This document shows, in pieces, positions 53,067 to 61,214 of a stretch of 64,000 bases of DNA. Under the pieces are notes generated by a model. It worked only from the letters and a program-made list of their open reading frames with translations. It searched no databases and had not been told where the DNA came from. The position numbers were made by a program, and so were the translations under genes. The DNA comes from Microbacterium sp. SS28. Its GTDB lineage: Bacteria > Actinomycetota > Actinomycetes > Actinomycetales > Microbacteriaceae. Numbering within the stretch: the stretch's first letter is position 1; each line of letters starts with the position of its first letter. The DNA is taken from positions 930,001 to 994,000 of the forward strand of contig NZ_JAKWJP010000001.1 in assembly GCF_022761035.1 (NCBI RefSeq). The letters are read 5' to 3'.

Positions 53067-53104
53067 AATTGATTCGACGATTAGATTTGCTGAGCGAATC
53101 AATT
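53067..53104. promoter_or_regulatory. ROK operator in the divergent gap
   Basis: AATTGATTCG (53067-53076) and CGAATCAATT (53095-53104) are perfect 10-bp inverted arms separated by 18 bp, in the 108-bp gap between the sugar operon and the ROK gene. AT-rich compared with its surroundings. Confidence 0.8.
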
Positions 53105-53148
53105 GGATGCGTCCATAATGCAGTAGGAGCGCGAGGAGGTCAAGACCC

Positions 53149-54414
53149 GTGATCGAGTCCGACGGCGGGAGCCGCGACGACGCACCCGCGGCGCGCAGAG
53201 CGAGCGTCGACGCCGTGCTGCAGTGGGCATGGGATGCCGGCACCTTCACGAGCAACGACGCGATGCCCGCGACGGGCCTGACGCGGTCCACGACGATCGA
53301 GGCCGTCGACGAGCTCATCGCGCTGGGCCTCGTTCGCGAGCTCCCCAACGCCCGCGAGGCGGGCGCCTATCGCAAGGGGCGTCCCGCGCGGCGATTCGAG
53401 CTGCGCGCCGACGCGGCGGTCGTCGTCGGCGTCGATGCGGGACGGATGCGTCTCACGGGCATCGTCGCCGACCTGCGCGGCGGCATCCTGAGCGAGACGA
53501 CGCAGCTCAGCGAAGAGACCCGGGACGCGGACCACGTGATCGAGGCCGATGCCCCCGAGCGACGTCGCACTCTCGTGCAGTCGGTCATCGACCGGACGCT
53601 GCTCGAGGCCGGCCGAACCCGCGACGACGTGCTCGCGGTGTGCATCGGGGTGCCCGCGCCCGTGGATGCCGATGGCCGCTCCCCCGTGCACCGCTCGGAC
53701 TTCTGGCTGCGGATGAACCCCGGCCTCAAGGGCCTGCTCGACGAGTGGGCGCCCATCGTGCGGGTCGAGAACGACGCCTCGCTCGCGGCCGTCGCGGAGG
53801 GGGCGACGGGTGCCGCGCGCGACCACCGCGACTACGTCGCGATCCTCGCGGGCGAACGCCTCGGCGCGGGCGTCGTCGTCGACGGCAACCTCCTGCGCGG
53901 CGCCCATGGCGGCGCGGGCGAGCCCGTGGGCTTCGACCACGTCGACGGCGTGCAGGGCGCGTACGGCATCGGCTACCGGCTCGCCGAGTGGGCGCAGGCG
54001 TCGATCGCCGCGGGTGAGCTGCCGACGTCGCACCCGCTCGCGGTGACCTCCGCGCCGATCGACGCGAGGACCGTCCTGCAGCTCGCGTCCGCCGGCGACG
54101 CGTGGGCGCTCGCGCTCACGGAGCGCGCGGGAGCCCTCCTCGCCCGGATCGCGGGCATCTACGGGACCTTCTACGATCCCGCGCTCGTCGTCGTGTCGGG
54201 AGCGGTGGCAGGCTCGCTCGAGCCCGTCGTCGCGTCCGCACGTCGCCGGATCCCCGACGAACTGGACCTGCCCGCCCCCGAGATCATGGCCTCGTCGCTG
54301 GGCGCCGACGTCGTGGCGATCGGCGCGACGATGGCGGCCGTCGAGGCGGCGCGATCGGGCGTGCTGGGGCTGGCGCAGCTGCCGACGGGGCTGACCGAGG
54401 CTGAGCCGGACTGA
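53149..54414 (+). CDS. ROK-family transcriptional regulator lacking the zinc motif
   Basis: 421 aa. N-terminal HTH (~15-75: VDAVLQWAWDAGTFTSNDAMPATGLTRSTTIEAVDELIALGLV), then a ROK sugar-kinase-like domain (VVVGVDAGRMRLTGIVADL, VCIGVPAPVD, VRVENDASLAAVAEGATG, LGAGVVVDGNLLRGAHGGAGEP). The usual GHM and CxCGxxGCxE zinc motif of ROK proteins is absent here (GFDHVDGVQGAYGIG), so the sensing mode may differ. GTG 53149 has GAGGAGGT about nine bases before it. Divergent from the alpha-glucoside operon and likely its repressor. Confidence 0.9.
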   Translation: MIESDGGSRDDAPAARRASVDAVLQWAWDAGTFTSNDAMPATGLTRSTTIEAVDELIALGLVRELPNAREAGAYRKGRPARRFELRADAAVVVGVDAGRMRLTGIVADLRGGILSETTQLSEETRDADHVIEADAPERRRTLVQSVIDRTLLEAGRTRDDVLAVCIGVPAPVDADGRSPVHRSDFWLRMNPGLKGLLDEWAPIVRVENDASLAAVAEGATGAARDHRDYVAILAGERLGAGVVVDGNLLRGAHGGAGEPVGFDHVDGVQGAYGIGYRLAEWAQASIAAGELPTSHPLAVTSAPIDARTVLQLASAGDAWALALTERAGALLARIAGIYGTFYDPALVVVSGAVAGSLEPVVASARRRIPDELDLPAPEIMASSLGADVVAIGATMAAVEAARSGVLGLAQLPTGLTEAEPD

Positions 54415-54427
54415 CCGGATCCGGCCG

Positions 54428-55240
54428 CTACACGAAGCTCAGCTGACCCCGCACGATCGAGTCGCCGGAGTGGGCGGGGTCGCCGTCGACCGGCTCGAAC
54501 GAGATGTCGACGAGGTCGTACTGCGACAGGTCCACACCGGCGGGGATCGGGAACGATCCCGACGATCCCTCGAGCACGCCGAGGCTGATGAGACGCGCAC
54601 CGTCGCTGCGGATGAGCCACACTTCGCGGTATTCGTCCGAGGCCGCATCGCCATCGAGCGACACGGTCAGGGTGCGCGCGCCGTCGCGCGCCTCTTCGAC
54701 GACCGCCTCTCCGACGGCGTCCGGGTGCGAGGGGAAGGCGTCGAGGGCGGCCGTCGCGATCGACGTCGGTCCGAGGAGCCCGATGCCGGCCCACACGCCG
54801 CCGCCGATGACCAGGAGGAAGGCGACGGACGCCGCGAGTGCCCACACACCCCTGCGCGACCACCGACCGGAGCGGCCGCGCGCACGTGCGGCGGCCGCGG
54901 GCGCGGCGGGCGACCCGGGGCCTGCCGCGGCCGGCGAGGTGGACGGGGCGGGGGATGCGGCATCCGTCCCCGTCTCGTCCCGGCGCTGCGTCGAGATGCC
55001 CACCGGATCGAGATCGGGGGCGAGGCCGAGCTCGTCCGCGAGGCGCGCCCACACGCGCGCGGGCGGCGCCTCGAGCTGTGTCTCGTCCATCGTGGCGCGA
55101 GCCACGACGGCCGCGTGGGACATTTCGGACACCTCACCCGCGCAGAGGGGGCAGGATGCGAGATGCGCTCTCTCTTCGGCCGAGGCGACGGGCTCGCCCA
55201 GCGCGATCAGGGCGAGCTGGTCGGGATCAAGGTGTGACAC
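54428..55240 (-). CDS. Anti-sigma factor, RskA-like zinc anti-sigma protein
   Basis: 270 aa. The N-terminal zinc anti-sigma motif HX3CX2C is visible (His26, Cys30, Cys33 in AHLASCPLC). Then an Ala/Pro/Ser-rich linker (~90-125), one membrane helix (GVWALAASVAFLLVIGGGVWAGIGLL) and an extracellular RskA-like domain with AREVWLIRSDGARLISLGVL. Topology is sigma binding inside, sensor outside. GTG 55240 overlaps the sigma gene end by 14 bp. In SigK systems regulated proteolysis of RskA releases the sigma factor. Confidence 0.92.
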   Translation of the reverse strand: MSHLDPDQLALIALGEPVASAEERAHLASCPLCAGEVSEMSHAAVVARATMDETQLEAPPARVWARLADELGLAPDLDPVGISTQRRDETGTDAASPAPSTSPAAAGPGSPAAPAAAARARGRSGRWSRRGVWALAASVAFLLVIGGGVWAGIGLLGPTSIATAALDAFPSHPDAVGEAVVEEARDGARTLTVSLDGDAASDEYREVWLIRSDGARLISLGVLEGSSGSFPIPAGVDLSQYDLVDISFEPVDGDPAHSGDSIVRGQLSFV

Positions 55241-55784
55241 GAGTCACCTCCAATCGGTTGCGCATGCGGGTGAGACTCCGCCGGATGTGACTCTTGACCG
55301 TGCCGAGCGGCATGCCGAGCCGCTGCGAGATCTGCTCGTGAGTGAGGTCGTCGAAGAACGCGAGGCGCATGACAGTCTGGGCGTCGGGTTCGAGCTGCTG
55401 CATCTCATTGGCGACGAGGATCGTCTCGGAGAGATCGGGTTGCTCCCGCACGAGGTCGTCGGGACGCGTCATCCGCTCCATCTCGGCCTGGATCGCGCGG
55501 ATCTTCGCGCGCGACTCGTGCGTGTCGGCTATGCGGTGCCGCGCGATCGCGACGAGCCAGGTCGAGAGTCGGGCCTTGGATGCGTCGTACGTGGTCCGCG
55601 ACGTCCATGCCGAGACGAAGGTGCGCTGCGTCACGTCCTCCGCGTCCGAGCGGTCGCCGAGCGAGCGCAGCGCGATCGTGAACACGACGGGCGACCAGCG
55701 CCGGTAGACCTCCGCGAGCGCGCGCTCGTCACCGGCGACGAAGCGCTCGCTGAGCAGCTCCTCGGCGTCGACGTCCGGCTCCAC
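55227..55784 (-). CDS. ECF sigma factor, SigK-like
   Basis: 185 aa. Region 2: ERFVAGDERALAEVYRRWSPVVFTIALRSLGDRSDAEDVTQRTFVSAWTSR; region 4: MRLAFFDDLTHEQISQRLGMPLGTVKSHIRRSLTRMRNRL, the -35-binding HTH. GTG 55784. With the RskA-like gene and the divergent fasciclin gene this is the arrangement of mycobacterial SigK, RskA and MPT70/83, so SigK-like is a good guess. It probably directs its own promoter and that of the fasciclin gene. Confidence 0.93.
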   Translation of the reverse strand: MEPDVDAEELLSERFVAGDERALAEVYRRWSPVVFTIALRSLGDRSDAEDVTQRTFVSAWTSRTTYDASKARLSTWLVAIARHRIADTHESRAKIRAIQAEMERMTRPDDLVREQPDLSETILVANEMQQLEPDAQTVMRLAFFDDLTHEQISQRLGMPLGTVKSHIRRSLTRMRNRLEVTRVTP

Positions 55785-55883
55785 GGCATCCTCTGTTTCG
55801 TTCAGATCGCGGTCCTGCGATCGCGACCACGGTATCTCGGCGGGTCACGGGGAGGAATCCCCCAGTGCCCCCTTTGAAGTGCA

Positions 55884-55970
55884 TTCCGCCGTCGGCCAGG
55901 TTTCGGATGCACCCTCCCGCCGCGAATTCTTTTCGAATCGGGTGCATCCGGCTGCGGCGTTCCGGCGGAA
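55884..55970. promoter_or_regulatory. Two divergent ECF promoters with shared GCATCC-N17-GGAA elements
   Basis: Plus strand: GTGCATCC (55942-55949) then 17 bases and GGAA (55967-55970), upstream of the fasciclin gene. Minus strand: GCATCC (complement of 55905-55910), then 17 bases and GGAA (complement of 55884-55887), upstream of the sigma gene. The two -35 boxes form an inverted repeat GGATGCACCC / GGGTGCATCC. Confidence 0.8.
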
Positions 55971-56020
55971 GAACCTGTCAGCGCACCGATTCGGCGCGTT
56001 CGCATCGAAGGAGATGAACG

Positions 56021-56623
56021 ATGAAGAAGATCACCCGCATGTCGCTCGCGGCAGTCGCGGCCGCCGCACTCGTCCTGACCGCCGTCCCGGCGCAGGCCTC
56101 GGGCTGGGGCTCGGGCTCATCCCCGTCCGGAAACATCGTGGAGGTCGCCGTCGCGGCGTCGGGCGGAGGCACCCCCGACAACAACGCGTGGGACTACGAC
56201 CTGCTCGTCCAGGCCGTCGTCGCGACGGGGCTGGCACCGGTCCTCTCCGACCCGAACTCGACATTCACGGTGTTCGCCCCGAACGATCGCGCGTTCCTCC
56301 GCCTCGTGCAGGACCTCACGGGCGTCGCACCGAGCTCGGAGGCTGAAGCCCTCGCGACGATCACGACGGCCTTCACTCTGGACCAGCTCAAGAACATCCT
56401 GCTGTACCACGTGGTCGCGGGGCAGAAGCTCGGGCCCGTCCGCGTGCTCACGGCCGGCTCGCTCACGATGGCCAACGGCGGAACGGTCTCCCCCCGCGGC
56501 ATCACGCTGCGCGACGAGTCGCCCTCGCTCACCGATCCCCGCCTCATCCTGTGGAAGATCAACATCCAGGCCACCAACGGCGTCATCCACTCGATCGACC
56601 GGGTGCTCGTCCCCGCCTCCTGA
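56021..56623 (+). CDS. Secreted fasciclin (FAS1)-domain protein
   Basis: 200 aa. Signal peptide MKKITRMSLAAVAAAALVLTA, cleavage near PAQAS. One FAS1 domain (~45-200): YDLLVQAVVATGLAPVLSDPNSTFTVFAPNDRAF, and the H-box LKNILLYHVVAGQKL, ending in TNGVIHSIDRVLVP. Likely an adhesive or envelope protein, similar to MPT70/83. ATG 56021 has AAGGAG upstream and a 43-nt leader from the ECF promoter; a strong terminator follows. Confidence 0.95.
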   Translation: MKKITRMSLAAVAAAALVLTAVPAQASGWGSGSSPSGNIVEVAVAASGGGTPDNNAWDYDLLVQAVVATGLAPVLSDPNSTFTVFAPNDRAFLRLVQDLTGVAPSSEAEALATITTAFTLDQLKNILLYHVVAGQKLGPVRVLTAGSLTMANGGTVSPRGITLRDESPSLTDPRLILWKINIQATNGVIHSIDRVLVPAS

Positions 56624-56634
56624 GCCTCGCTGGG

Positions 56635-56680
56635 CACGCCCGCCGCAGACCCCTTCCCCCAGTGGGGTGCGGCGGGCGTG
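56635..56680 (+). terminator. Terminator of the fasciclin gene
   Basis: 13-bp perfect arms (CACGCCCGCCGCA / TGCGGCGGGCGTG) with an internal ACCCC/GGGGT stem. Confidence 0.88.
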
Positions 56681-56760
56681 TCGCGTGCCGGGGCCTCCCT
56701 CGCCTGCCAGGTACCGGCAGGGCCTCCCGGAGCGAGGCACGGCCGCGTAGCGTCGAACGC

Positions 56761-57645
56761 ATGGATCACCGCAGCGAAGTGCGCGAGTTCCTGGCCAGTC
56801 GCCGGGACCGGATCACTCCCGACCGCGCGGGCCTGCCCGCCTACGGGGGCAATCGCCGCGTGCCGGGGCTGCGGCGCGAAGAGGTCGCGCTGCTCGCGGG
56901 CGTCAGCGTCGACTACTACACGCGCCTCGAACGCGGCGACCTCGGAGGCGCCTCGGACGCCGTGCTCGACGCGCTCGCTCGCGCGCTGCAGCTCGACGAC
57001 GCCGAGACGGCGCATCTGCACGACCTCGCGCAGACCGCGAACGCGTCGCCTGCCGCGAAGAAGCCGCGCCGCCGTGCCGAGGCGGTCCGGCCCAGCATCC
57101 AGCGCCTCCTCGACGCGATCACCGAGGCGCCCGCGGTCATCCGCAGCAACTACTTCGACTACGTGACGGCCAACACGCTCGGCCGGGCGCTCTACTCCCC
57201 GATCTTCGCCGACCCCGCGCCCAACAGCGCCCGCTTCGCCTTCCTCGATCCGCGGGCGCGCGAGTTCTATCCGGACTGGGAGAAGAACACGCAGGAGCTC
57301 GTCGCGACGATGCGCGGCGAAGCGGGCCGCAATCCCTACGACAAGCGCCTCACCGACCTCGTCGGCGAGCTGTCGACGCGGTCGGAGCGGTTCCGCACGC
57401 TGTGGGCCGCGCACAACGTCCGCTACCACCGCACAGGTGTCAAGCGCATCCACCACCCCGTCGTGGGCGACCTCGAGCTGACCTACGAGGCGTTCGAGCT
57501 GCCCGCCGATCCGGGCCTGATGCTCTCGACCTACACGGCCGAACCGGGCAGTCCGTCGGCGGATGCGCTGCGGATGCTGGCGAGCTGGGCCGCGACGACC
57601 GACCTGCCCTCTCCCCGGCATTCCAGCGCGCCGGCCGACTCCTGA
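56761..57645 (+). CDS. XRE-family regulator with MmyB-like ligand-binding domain
   Basis: 294 aa. N-terminal HTH: FLASRRDRITPDRAGLPAYGGNRRVPGLRREEVALLAGVSVDYYTRLERGDLGGASDAVLDALARAL. C-terminal MmyB domain with SNYFDYVTANTLGRALYSPIFADP, FYPDWEKNTQELVATMRGEAGRNPYDKRLTDLVGEL and VKRIHHPVVGDLELTYEAFELPADPGL. Binds probably a fatty acid or other small ligand. ATG 56761 lies seven bases after TAGCGT, so leaderless. Many relatives regulate adjacent short-chain dehydrogenase genes; none is adjacent here. Confidence 0.93.
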   Translation: MDHRSEVREFLASRRDRITPDRAGLPAYGGNRRVPGLRREEVALLAGVSVDYYTRLERGDLGGASDAVLDALARALQLDDAETAHLHDLAQTANASPAAKKPRRRAEAVRPSIQRLLDAITEAPAVIRSNYFDYVTANTLGRALYSPIFADPAPNSARFAFLDPRAREFYPDWEKNTQELVATMRGEAGRNPYDKRLTDLVGELSTRSERFRTLWAAHNVRYHRTGVKRIHHPVVGDLELTYEAFELPADPGLMLSTYTAEPGSPSADALRMLASWAATTDLPSPRHSSAPADS

Positions 57646-57685
57646 CGAGCGCGCCCTCGAGGTCGCGGCTCGCACCCGGTGCCCC

Positions 57686-57859
57686 TCAGGCGTGGTGGGT
57701 GCTGTGGTCCTCCACATCGGGCTCCGCGCGCAGGCGGTCGGCGATCTCCTCCTCGGGACGCGGCGGGATCGTCTCGTCCTCCTCGAGCTCGGGCACGCTG
57801 GGCTCGTCCGGACCGGGCACATGATCGTGGGCGGCGTGTCCGTGGGGAAGGGATGACAT
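57686..57859 (-). CDS. Small acidic hypothetical protein
   Basis: 57 aa, Glu/Pro/His-rich (MSSLPHGHAAHDHVPGPDEPSVPELEEDETIPPRPEEEIADRL). No membrane segment, low complexity, N-terminal His cluster. ATG 57859 has AAGGAG just upstream; the longer frame to 57904 has no such site. Function unknown. Confidence 0.75.
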   Translation of the reverse strand: MSSLPHGHAAHDHVPGPDEPSVPELEEDETIPPRPEEEIADRLRAEPDVEDHSTHHA

Positions 57860-57988
57860 GGCTGCTCCTTCGCGGGTGTCCTCCACACGGTAGACCCGTT
57901 GCACGCTCGGCGCAGGCGAGGGCGCCGGGTCGCTACGCGCGCCGCCGGGTCGCGAAGCGCACGACCGGTGTCGGAGCCGGGGGGCGCG

Positions 57989-58225
57989 TCACGCCACGAC
58001 GAGATGGCGGTGGTCCACCACGACGAGGGCGATCTCGCGCAGCCTCTCGAGGTACCGCGTGCCGTGGTGCCCGCAGTAGGCGACCGAGCGACCCGACGGC
58101 AGCTCGGCGAACACGAACGCTTCGACACGAGCGCCGGTCCCGGCGCACGTGTCGCAGTACTCGGGCGCTTCGCTGATGAAGGCGATGCGGTGTCGATCGA
58201 TGATGTCGACCGGTGGCTCGTCCAT
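57989..58225 (-). CDS. DUF7455-like zinc-ribbon small protein
   Basis: 78 aa. CDTCAGTGAR and YCGHHG provide four to five potential metal ligands (Cys24, Cys27, Cys51, His53-54), as in the actinobacterial DUF7455 family (CxxC...CxHH). ATG 58225 has AAAGGGG upstream. Function unknown; a stand-alone gene. Confidence 0.8.
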   Translation of the reverse strand: MDEPPVDIIDRHRIAFISEAPEYCDTCAGTGARVEAFVFAELPSGRSVAYCGHHGTRYLERLREIALVVVDHRHLVVA

Positions 58226-58376
58226 GAGTCAGACCCCTTTCGCGGGAATGTCAGGTCCCCGCACTCCCGAGCTCAGTCACGCCCGGTCGGCTGACCCTGG
58301 ACTTCGTGTGCTCTTGCCCTTGACGAGGGGGGACGGCGTCTTCCTGATACAGGGCCCGCGAGACCGGGGGGCGACC

Positions 58377-58586
58377 CTACTCGTCGCCCCGGTTCACGAG
58401 GGAGGCGATCCACCCCTGCCAGCGGACGAAGACCCGCGGCTCGCGGGCGTGGTGGCTCGTGGGCTGGGCGCGCCGCGGATGCCGGCCGACCCCCTGCGGG
58501 CGCCGTCGGGCCGTCGCACCGCGATCGTCGTGCGCGGGCACGCCAGGGATCCTGTGGGTCAGTTCGTGCAGGCGGTGGAGTGTCAT
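58377..58586 (-). CDS. Small Arg/His-rich protein of uncertain reality, divergent from TetR
   Basis: 69 aa (MTLHRLHELTHRIPGVPAHDDRGA..., ending FVRWQGWIASLVNRGDE). ATG 58586 has AAGGAC upstream, and the gene lies exactly where the target of the divergent TetR should be. It has no recognisable domain, no membrane segment and an unusual His/Arg content. It may be a small expressed protein or a decayed efflux gene start. Confidence 0.45.
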   Translation of the reverse strand: MTLHRLHELTHRIPGVPAHDDRGATARRRPQGVGRHPRRAQPTSHHAREPRVFVRWQGWIASLVNRGDE

Positions 58587-58605
58587 GCTCGGGTCCTTCG
58601 ACGTT

Positions 58606-58644
58606 CTCTAACACTGTTCGAGTGCTACTCTCACACTGTTAGAG
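58606..58644. promoter_or_regulatory. Two tetO-like operators for the divergent TetR
   Basis: CTCTAACA-C-TGTTCGAG (58606-58622) and CTCTCACA-C-TGTTAGAG (58628-58644), both 8-1-8 with one mismatch each, centred 22 bp apart. They resemble the classic tet operators in layout (CTCTATCA-T-TGATAGAG) and lie between the TetR gene and the small divergent gene. Confidence 0.8.
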
Positions 58645-58663
58645 ACACGTGTCAAGGAGAGCC

Positions 58664-59260
58664 GTGGCCCTCACCAGGCAGGACGTCATCACCGGCGCGC
58701 TCGAGCTCGCCGACGCCGAGGGGCTCGACGCCCTCACCCTGCGCTCGCTCGCGGGCCGGCTCGGCGTCCAGGCCCCGACGCTGTACTGGCACGTGCGCAA
58801 CAAGGCGGAGCTGCTCGACGCGCTCGCCGACCGGATCATGGACGACGTCCTCGCGGGCCTCGCCCCGCCCGACGCCGACTGGCGGGACTGGCTGCTGCGG
58901 GTGGCCATCGGCATGCGCGGCATCCTGCTCCGTCACCCGGACGGGGCGCGCATCATCGGGGGCGGTCGCGCCTCGCTGCGTCGCGCGGACTTCTCGGAAC
59001 GCGCGATCACGGCTCTCATCGACGCGGGCGTGAGCCTGCGGGAGGCGCGGCTCACCGTCCTCGCCGTCGAACGGTTCACGGTCGGCTACGTCCTCGAGGA
59101 GCAGGCCCCGCCGCCCGATGACTCGGTCCGCCCGCCCGCGCCGGAGGAGCTCGCCCGGCGCCTGCCGAACGTGACGCGAGCGATCATCGACTACTTCCAG
59201 GACGGCCGGACCGCCGACGACCTCTTCCAGGACGAGATCCGCCTCATCCTCCGCATGTGA
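58664..59260 (+). CDS. TetR-family regulator with tetracycline-repressor-like C-domain
   Basis: 198 aa. N-terminal HTH: VITGALELADAEGLDALTLRSLAGRLGVQAPTLYWHVRNKAELLDAL (the APTLYWHV motif is typical of TetR proper). C-terminal domain WRDWLLRVAIGMRGILLRHPDGARII fits the TetR_C family. GTG 58664 has AAGGAG five bases before it; the longer start at 58649 lacks it. Its two operators precede the gene, so autorepression is expected. Confidence 0.92.
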   Translation: MALTRQDVITGALELADAEGLDALTLRSLAGRLGVQAPTLYWHVRNKAELLDALADRIMDDVLAGLAPPDADWRDWLLRVAIGMRGILLRHPDGARIIGGGRASLRRADFSERAITALIDAGVSLREARLTVLAVERFTVGYVLEEQAPPPDDSVRPPAPEELARRLPNVTRAIIDYFQDGRTADDLFQDEIRLILRM

Positions 59261-59291
59261 TGCGCGGCGACCGCCGAACGCGCACTGCGGC

Positions 59292-60545
59292 TCAGCGCGC
59301 TGTCACGATGTGGGCCTCGACGGCGGCCGCCACGATGCTGATGAGGGACGGGGTGTCGGGTCCCAGCTGCGAATTCATGAGGAGCGAGAACGGCAGGCCG
59401 CCGGGGAGCATGCCCGCGACGGTCTGTTCGAGCTGATTTCCCCCGCTCTCCCACCGTCCGTCCTTGAGGAAGTAGCGGCCGGCCTTGGTCGCACGGCTGC
59501 GGTCGATCCCCCACCACGACTCGAGCATCGCCCACGCATCGGCGCGAGGCACGATCGTGCCTTTCCCGAATGCGTCCAGCAGGCGGACGAGCTCGTTGGC
59601 CGTGAGGTGCCAGCCCGTGGTGGCCGACGTCTCGGAAAGATCGCCCGAATCCCACCCCGCTCCCGGCATCGGCCATTGGTAGGCGAGGGCGTTGCCGGGG
59701 TCGCTCGTGGTCGCGGCGCCCGTGATCTGCACGGGCGCGAACACGTTCTGCTGGACGTAGTCGTGGTAGCCCTGCACGCTCAGCGCGCTCCACAGGCGGT
59801 CGTGGTCGTCCTCGAGCCCGCTCGGCGCCAGGAGAGAGACCTTGATGGCGCCGGTCACCACGGGGATGAGGATGCGGAACAGCCCGAAGTTGACGTTCTG
59901 GTACGTCGCGTCGCCCAAGGGGACGCCCAGCAGGGCACCGCGTGCGACCTGCCCTTTGAGGTCTCCCAGGAGGGCATAGTCGGTGACCGGGTTGTAGAAG
60001 CCCGAGCGATGCGTGAGCAGCATGTCGAACGTGATCTCGTCGATGTTCGGACCGCGACGCCAGTACAGCGGAAGGAAGGGGTAGATCGCCGTCCCGCCCG
60101 GGACCCCCGCATCCGCGAGGGCCTTGCGCGCCGCGATCGCGGTGACGAGCTTGCTGACGCTCGCGACGTTCATGCGCACGTCCTGGTTCCAGCCCGTATT
60201 GCCGTCGGCCGCATTTCGGGCGTTGCCGCTCTGCATCGTCAGGCCGGGGCCGTTCGGCTCGAGGAGTCGCAAGACGTATCCGTTGCACTGCCCGTTGAAC
60301 CGACCGGCGAGGTCGGTTCCGAAGCCGCCGATGTCGAGCTGGTGGAGCCTTCGAGACGGCGGCACGGGCTCGTCGGAGATGTCGATCTCCGACGGCAGCT
60401 GCGGCGTGAGATCCTCGAAGATCTGTCGCTCGCCGTGCCGCCGTCCCAAGCTCGCCGCCAGGTCGTCGAAGTCGACCGATTCCTTGAGGGTTTCGCCGAG
60501 CTCTCCGCTCAGGCCTTCTCGCAGCTCGAATCCTTTGCCAGGCAT
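59292..60545 (-). CDS. Serine hydrolase of the beta-lactamase/class C family, cytosolic
   Basis: 417 aa. SXXK nucleophile motif SVSKL in NVASVSKLVTAIAARKAL; THRSGFYNP resembles the THTSG-type second motif; GWHLTANELVRLL near the C-terminus. No signal peptide, which is unusual for this family. Domain ~70-400. ATG 60545 has AAGAAGG about eight bases upstream; the upstream frame is antisense-like. It could be an esterase, DD-peptidase-like or hydroxybutyrate-like enzyme; substrate unknown. Confidence 0.8.
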   Translation of the reverse strand: MPGKGFELREGLSGELGETLKESVDFDDLAASLGRRHGERQIFEDLTPQLPSEIDISDEPVPPSRRLHQLDIGGFGTDLAGRFNGQCNGYVLRLLEPNGPGLTMQSGNARNAADGNTGWNQDVRMNVASVSKLVTAIAARKALADAGVPGGTAIYPFLPLYWRRGPNIDEITFDMLLTHRSGFYNPVTDYALLGDLKGQVARGALLGVPLGDATYQNVNFGLFRILIPVVTGAIKVSLLAPSGLEDDHDRLWSALSVQGYHDYVQQNVFAPVQITGAATTSDPGNALAYQWPMPGAGWDSGDLSETSATTGWHLTANELVRLLDAFGKGTIVPRADAWAMLESWWGIDRSRATKAGRYFLKDGRWESGGNQLEQTVAGMLPGGLPFSLLMNSQLGPDTPSLISIVAAAVEAHIVTAR

Positions 60546-60785
60546 GGCGATCGCCTTCTTCCACAGCGTCCCGACGCACTGCGAGAGGCGAGGCGCGTGC
60601 GATGCGCCGGGTGGGGTTTCTGCCGCCACGCGCTCACCGTCACACCGAGGACGCCCGATGCCCGGGGCGGACTCGACATGATGCGGCCAGGGTACGCGCC
60701 ATTCGGACGCGGGTCGATGGCGTCGGCGCCGCGGCGCGGCAACTCGCTGCCTCCGGGTGTCGCCGGTCGTCGCTAGTGTCCTTGT

Positions 60786-61214
60786 GTGATCGAGATCGCG
60801 CGCGCCGAACTGACCTCCTCCGCCTCTCCCGAGCGATTCGTCGCACGCTCGCGCGACCTCGCGACGCATCCCGAATGGGCGGCCGGCATGGAGTACTTCC
60901 GCCTGGCGGACGCGTTCGCCGTAGGGGCCCGCGGCGTGCTCAAAGTGCGCGGCGGGAGCGAGGCGCCGTTCGTCGTGACCGAGTACGTCGAGGGACGGTC
61001 GTACGCCGACACCACGATCCTCGACGGCGCCGAGCTCACGGTGCACCACTCCGCCTCTCCGTCCGGCGCGGGCTCCGACCTCGTCCTGCGCGCGTGGGTC
61101 ACGGGCCCGCGCGCTGCCGAGTACGCCGACCAGCTGCGGGCCGACGTCCAGCGCAGCCTCGACGCCGACCTCGCGGCGCTCGCACACCTGCTCGAATCCG
61201 AGGGTGCCGCATGA
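60786..61214 (+). CDS. SRPBCC-family (START-like) protein
   Basis: 142 aa, one helix-grip fold domain: IEIARAELTSSASPERFVARSRDLATHPEWAAGMEYFRL, GVLKVRGGSEAPFVVTEYVEGRSYADT, and LVLRAWVTGPRAAEYADQLRADVQRSLDADLAALAHLL. Such proteins bind hydrophobic ligands. GTG 60786 lies six bases after TAGTGT and looks leaderless. It overlaps the kinase-like gene by 4 bp (ATGA), so the two are co-translated. Confidence 0.82.
   Translation: MIEIARAELTSSASPERFVARSRDLATHPEWAAGMEYFRLADAFAVGARGVLKVRGGSEAPFVVTEYVEGRSYADTTILDGAELTVHHSASPSGAGSDLVLRAWVTGPRAAEYADQLRADVQRSLDADLAALAHLLESEGAA

Noticed and set aside
58273..58614. 113-codon minus-strand frame next to the TetR operators
   Set aside because: Pro/Arg-rich, no ribosome site; reads as a shadow of the 58377-58586 frame.
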